Source: an uncultured Chloroflexota bacterium (GTDB taxonomy: Bacteria; Chloroflexota; Dehalococcoidia; Dehalococcoidales; RBG-16-60-22). Taken from it: 8,730 nucleotides of DNA. The notes beneath the pieces are model-generated. The model saw nothing but the letters and a program-made list of their open reading frames with translations, made no database searches and had not been told where the DNA came from. A program made the translations under genes and the position numbers. The number at the start of each line of letters is the position of its first letter. The stretch's first letter is position 1. Positions 7,269 through 8,730 of this stretch are shown in pieces. The stretch is taken from assembly GCA_903915565.1 (NCBI GenBank), contig CAIWTG010000019.1, positions 1 to 8,730 on the forward strand. The letters are read 5' to 3'.

Positions 7269-7345
7269 TGGCGACCCCGGGGGGATTTGAACCCCCGATC
7301 TCCACCGTGACAGGGTGGCATGTTAGACCGCTACACCACGGGGCC
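7269..7345 (-). tRNA. tRNA-Asp (anticodon GTC), CCA encoded
   Basis: The 77-nt sequence folds into a complete cloverleaf. The acceptor stem is GGCCCCG with CGGGGTC (one G-U pair), discriminator G and an encoded CCA at 7271-7269. The D arm contains AGCGGTCTA. The anticodon stem CCACC/GGTGG closes the loop CTGTCAC, giving anticodon GTC (Asp). The T arm is GGGGG-TTCAAAT-CCCCC. It is transcribed leftward toward oppA. No clear terminator was seen between its 3' end and the oppA promoters, so some readthrough into the importer operon is possible. Confidence 0.97.
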
Positions 7346-7352
7346 CAACTAG

Positions 7353-7381
7353 AGTTTATCAGAGCCTATATGTGGTGTCAA
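7353..7381 (-). promoter_or_regulatory. Promoter of tRNA-Asp
   Basis: Read leftward, TTGACA (complement of 7376-7381) and TAAACT (complement of 7353-7358) are 17 bp apart. Only 7 bp separate the -10 box from the first base of the mature tRNA, so transcription should begin at or within a base or two of the tRNA 5' end. Confidence 0.7.
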
Positions 7382-7397
7382 GGCAAACCAACCCTGT

Positions 7398-7508
7398 ACG
7401 AAAGTGTTGCAAAACCGATACTAAAGTGGCACACACCAAAGTCGGATACGCCGCGGTTTATAAACCCGTTGCGGCCCCCGACGACCCCACACGAAAGTGT
7501 CAGTGTCA
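7398..7508 (+). repeat. AAAGTG / GTGTCA repeat cluster upstream of the recombinase
   Basis: ACGAAAGTGT occurs exactly at 7398-7407 and 7491-7500, and a third AAAGTG lies at 7423-7428, all in the same orientation. GTGTCA is tandemly doubled at 7497-7508, and its inverse TGACAC lies at 7531-7536. The non-coding stretch 7346-7601 holds these repeats, the tRNA promoter and the 28-bp palindrome. Short direct repeats next to a tyrosine recombinase gene can be arm-type binding sites, but they could also be operators. Role is inferred. Confidence 0.4.
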
Positions 7509-7517
7509 CCCCGTCCA

Positions 7518-7545
7518 CGGCAATAAGTATTGACACTTATTGCCG
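7518..7545. repeat. Perfect 11-6-11 palindrome, dif-sized, upstream of recombinase
   Basis: CGGCAATAAGT (7518-7528) and ACTTATTGCCG (7535-7545) are perfect inverted repeats around the 6-bp spacer ATTGAC. Two 11-bp arms and a 6-bp centre, 28 bp in all, is the same size plan as Xer/dif core sites, although the sequence itself is not a recognisable dif. It lies 56 bp before the recombinase start. Alternatives are an operator or an RNA hairpin; a T-run too short for a convincing terminator follows. Confidence 0.55.
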
Positions 7546-7566
7546 TTTCGCATTCCCCGGAGTGGT

Positions 7567-7601
7567 GGTAACCTCTAAAGCGTTCCAATGGAGGTTATAC
7601 C
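7567..7601 (+). promoter_or_regulatory. Hairpin that could mask the recombinase ribosome site
   Basis: TAACCTC (7569-7575) is perfectly complementary to GAGGTTA (7591-7597). A further GG (7567-7568) can pair with CC (7600-7601) across a 2-nt bulge. The right arm overlaps the Shine-Dalgarno GGAGGT (7590-7595), which is 6 nt before the ATG at 7602. If formed, the stem would hide the ribosome site and keep recombinase translation low. Confidence 0.45.
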
Positions 7602-8537
7602 ATGAGGACGGAACAGGCACTCCTCGAATTCCTCGCCAGCCGCGTTGCGGCTAACCTTAGCCCCGCCACTATAGGGTGGTACAAGGACAGGCTTCTGCCA
7701 TTCGCCAGGTCCTGCCCTACACTGCCGCGCCGGCCGGAGCCGGTCGAGTGCTTTCTGGCGGAAATTCAAGGCAGCCCGGAGACGAAGTATGATGTCTATC
7801 GGGCGCTCAAGACCTTCTTCAAGTTTATGAGCAGTCGCCGGCGGCTGCCCAACCCCATGGAGCAGGTCCAGTCGCCGCGGCGTCCCAAGACGCTCATGCC
7901 GACACTGGAACTTGGTGAGCTGATGCGTCTTCTCCATGCGGCGGAAAGCCCGCGAGACAGGGCGATAATAACCCTCCTGATGGACTGCGGGGTTCGGGCC
8001 GGCGAGGTCTGTTCCCTGCTGAAACACAACATCAAGCAGGAAACTATAATCGTTCGCGGCAAAGTGGGCTGGCGCGAGGTGCCCGTTTCCGAAGAAACCA
8101 GGCGCCTTCTGCTCCAGATCGCCACCCTGAGTTCGGATGACTACGTATTTCACGGCCACAAAGGCCCTATCACCAGGCACCTCATTTATGCCATAGTCCG
8201 CCGTACACTTGAGAAAGCCGGCATCAAGGGGCCAAAGATGGGACCCCACCGTCTGCGGCATGCCTTCGGAAAGAACTTTCTCGTCCAGGGCGGAGACCTA
8301 CGCTCTCTCCAGGAGATAATGGGCCACGCCGACATAGAGACCACCCAGAAGTACGCATCACTCAATCTGACTGATATCATCAAGAAGCACCAGAAGTTCA
8401 GCCCGTTGCGGGCGGCTCATGCCGCAGCCCAGGAAAGTCTGTTTGATACCGATGCTGCACTGAGAGAAGCCGAGGCCATATTGCTGAAGGCAAAGGGGGT
8501 AAGCCACGAAGGGGAGGACAATGGGCAAACTAATTAG
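7602..8537 (+). CDS. Tyrosine recombinase / phage-type integrase (XerC/D-like)
   Basis: This is a site-specific DNA recombinase that cuts and rejoins DNA through a tyrosine-DNA intermediate. In its 311 residues, an N-terminal SAM-like DNA-binding domain (about 1-80) precedes the catalytic domain. The catalytic set is complete: R132 (GVRAGE), K154 (VRGKVGWRE), H216-x2-R219 (PHRLRHAFG), H242 (MGHADIETTQKY) and nucleophile Y251. About 60 residues follow the tyrosine, a longer tail than in housekeeping XerC or XerD. The last part, rich in Ala, Glu and Lys (about 271-298), looks helical. The start is supported by GGAGGT 6 nt upstream. Composition is richer in G+C than the importer operon, which suggests transfer. 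It could be an integrase of a mobile island or a self-contained recombinase cassette. Its target site is unknown. Confidence 0.93.
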   Translation: MRTEQALLEFLASRVAANLSPATIGWYKDRLLPFARSCPTLPRRPEPVECFLAEIQGSPETKYDVYRALKTFFKFMSSRRRLPNPMEQVQSPRRPKTLMPTLELGELMRLLHAAESPRDRAIITLLMDCGVRAGEVCSLLKHNIKQETIIVRGKVGWREVPVSEETRRLLLQIATLSSDDYVFHGHKGPITRHLIYAIVRRTLEKAGIKGPKMGPHRLRHAFGKNFLVQGGDLRSLQEIMGHADIETTQKYASLNLTDIIKKHQKFSPLRAAHAAAQESLFDTDAALREAEAILLKAKGVSHEGEDNGQTN

Positions 8538-8583
8538 ATTTGGTCAGGAAAACAAGCGATGTATTTGCGAACGCAGGAGGTGA
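8521..8583 (+). CDS. Possible 20-residue small ORF overlapping the recombinase end
   Basis: An ATG at 8521, four codons before the recombinase stop in another frame, opens a 20-residue ORF rich in Arg, Lys and two Cys (contains RCICERRR). It is preceded by GGGGAGG only 3 nt away, which is a tight spacing. Its TGA lies within the strong ribosome site of the next gene, so translation of it could couple the two genes. It is not recognised and may equally be chance. Confidence 0.25.
   Translation: MGKLIRFGQENKRCICERRR
8575..8581 (+). promoter_or_regulatory. Ribosome binding site of the last gene
   Basis: AGGAGGT lies 6 nt before the ATG at 8588, a consensus site at optimal spacing. It decides the start; the nearby ATG at 8583 meets a stop after one further codon. 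Confidence 0.75.
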
Positions 8584-8587
8584 TGCA

Positions 8588-8730
8588 ATGACAACTGAGG
8601 TTCAGGTTAAAGGTCTAGACGAATTTGCCAACTGGGGATTTACCCTGGAGCACCCCGATGACCATCTATTGCTAATGCTGCACGAGGGTGAGCAAGTAGG
8701 CGTCTTTAGCCAGACAGGAGCCACTAAGGA
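8588..8730 (+). CDS. Unrecognised small protein, 3' end beyond the window
   Basis: This ORF of at least 47 codons starts at an ATG with a strong ribosome site and runs off the right edge. The visible part begins MTTEVQVKGLDEFANWGF and continues with an acidic, His-containing stretch (EHPDDH), then alternating hydrophobic residues and LHEGEQVGVFSQTGAT. That pattern suggests a beta-rich small soluble fold with no signal peptide or membrane segment. It follows the recombinase by 50 bp on the same strand with no promoter seen between, so it is probably cotranscribed. I do not recognise the family. Confidence 0.65.
   Translation, partial: MTTEVQVKGLDEFANWGFTLEHPDDHLLLMLHEGEQVGVFSQTGATK

Noticed and set aside
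7121..7321. Minus-strand ORF of 66 codons starting inside the tRNA
   Set aside because: It begins in the tRNA-Asp gene and then runs through the oppA promoter region; the GDRGFKSPRG-like text is a tRNA artefact.
7269..7345. tRNA-Asp 3' end as the attachment site of the recombinase element
   Set aside because: The recombinase lies on the 5' side of the tRNA, the wrong side for standard 3'-end integration, and no repeat of the tRNA 3' end was seen in the window. The site could still be elsewhere.
7455..7466. 12-bp palindrome GGTTTATAAACC
   Set aside because: It is perfect but short and A/T-centred, has no partner -35 for its TATAAA, and can easily arise by chance.
7530..7535. TTGACA in the palindrome centre as the -35 of a recombinase promoter
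   Set aside because: No acceptable -10 box occurs 16-18 bp downstream (the bases there are ATTCCCC), so no promoter is called.
7256..7654. Plus-strand ORF of 132 codons over the tRNA
   Set aside because: It is the well-known spurious translation of the antisense of a tRNA (PGGFEPPISTVTGWH-like text) continuing through non-coding repeats into the recombinase gene in the wrong frame.
7575..8261. Minus-strand ORF of 228 codons opposite the recombinase
   Set aside because: It is a shadow of the recombinase gene, with no family features; the plus-strand protein has a full catalytic set.

Overview
The window looks like a piece of a bacterial chromosome, most likely from an uncultured member of the Chloroflexota (Dehalococcoidia-like). 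That is an inference from three things: the style of the peptide-binding lipoprotein with its long Thr-rich linker, an HtpX-type protease with extra C-terminal cysteines, and the mid-range base composition. No rRNA or other phylogenetic marker is present, so the assignment is tentative.

Layout. (1) From the left edge to 1195 (+) lies a membrane M48 metalloprotease of the HtpX type. It is cut at its 5' end by the window edge and carries a C-terminal four-cysteine, zinc-ribbon-like module. (2) 1253-6953 (-) is a complete oligopeptide/dipeptide-type ABC importer operon, transcribed leftward in the order binding lipoprotein, permease B, permease C, ATPase D, ATPase F. The last four genes are tightly packed (3-nt gaps or a 4-nt overlap). 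The binding-protein gene is separated from them by about 290 bp, which hold a very strong perfect hairpin, two further inverted repeats and a weak candidate promoter. The protease and the operon converge on a short A/T-rich bidirectional terminator. (3) 6954-7268 is a non-coding leader with two near-consensus sigma-70-type promoters facing the importer, a 10-bp direct repeat and a leader hairpin. (4) 7269-7345 (-) is a tRNA-Asp(GTC) with encoded CCA and its own near-consensus promoter, placed so that almost no 5' leader is expected. (5) From about 7390 rightwards the DNA becomes visibly richer in G+C. This part holds an intergenic region full of repeats, including a perfect 11-6-11 palindrome, then a complete tyrosine recombinase (7602-8537, +), a tiny overlapping ORF and the start of an unrecognised small gene that runs off the right edge.

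How it works together. The importer genes supply every part of a peptide-type (SBP family 5) uptake system: a lipid-anchored binding protein, two membrane permeases and two ATPases. The recombinase block looks like the edge of an acquired or mobile segment next to a tRNA gene, but the geometry does not fit ordinary integration into the tRNA 3' end. The most interesting candidate for an undescribed element is the dif-sized perfect palindrome and its surrounding repeats just upstream of the recombinase. It could be the enzyme's own recombination or control site, which is a hypothesis from architecture only.
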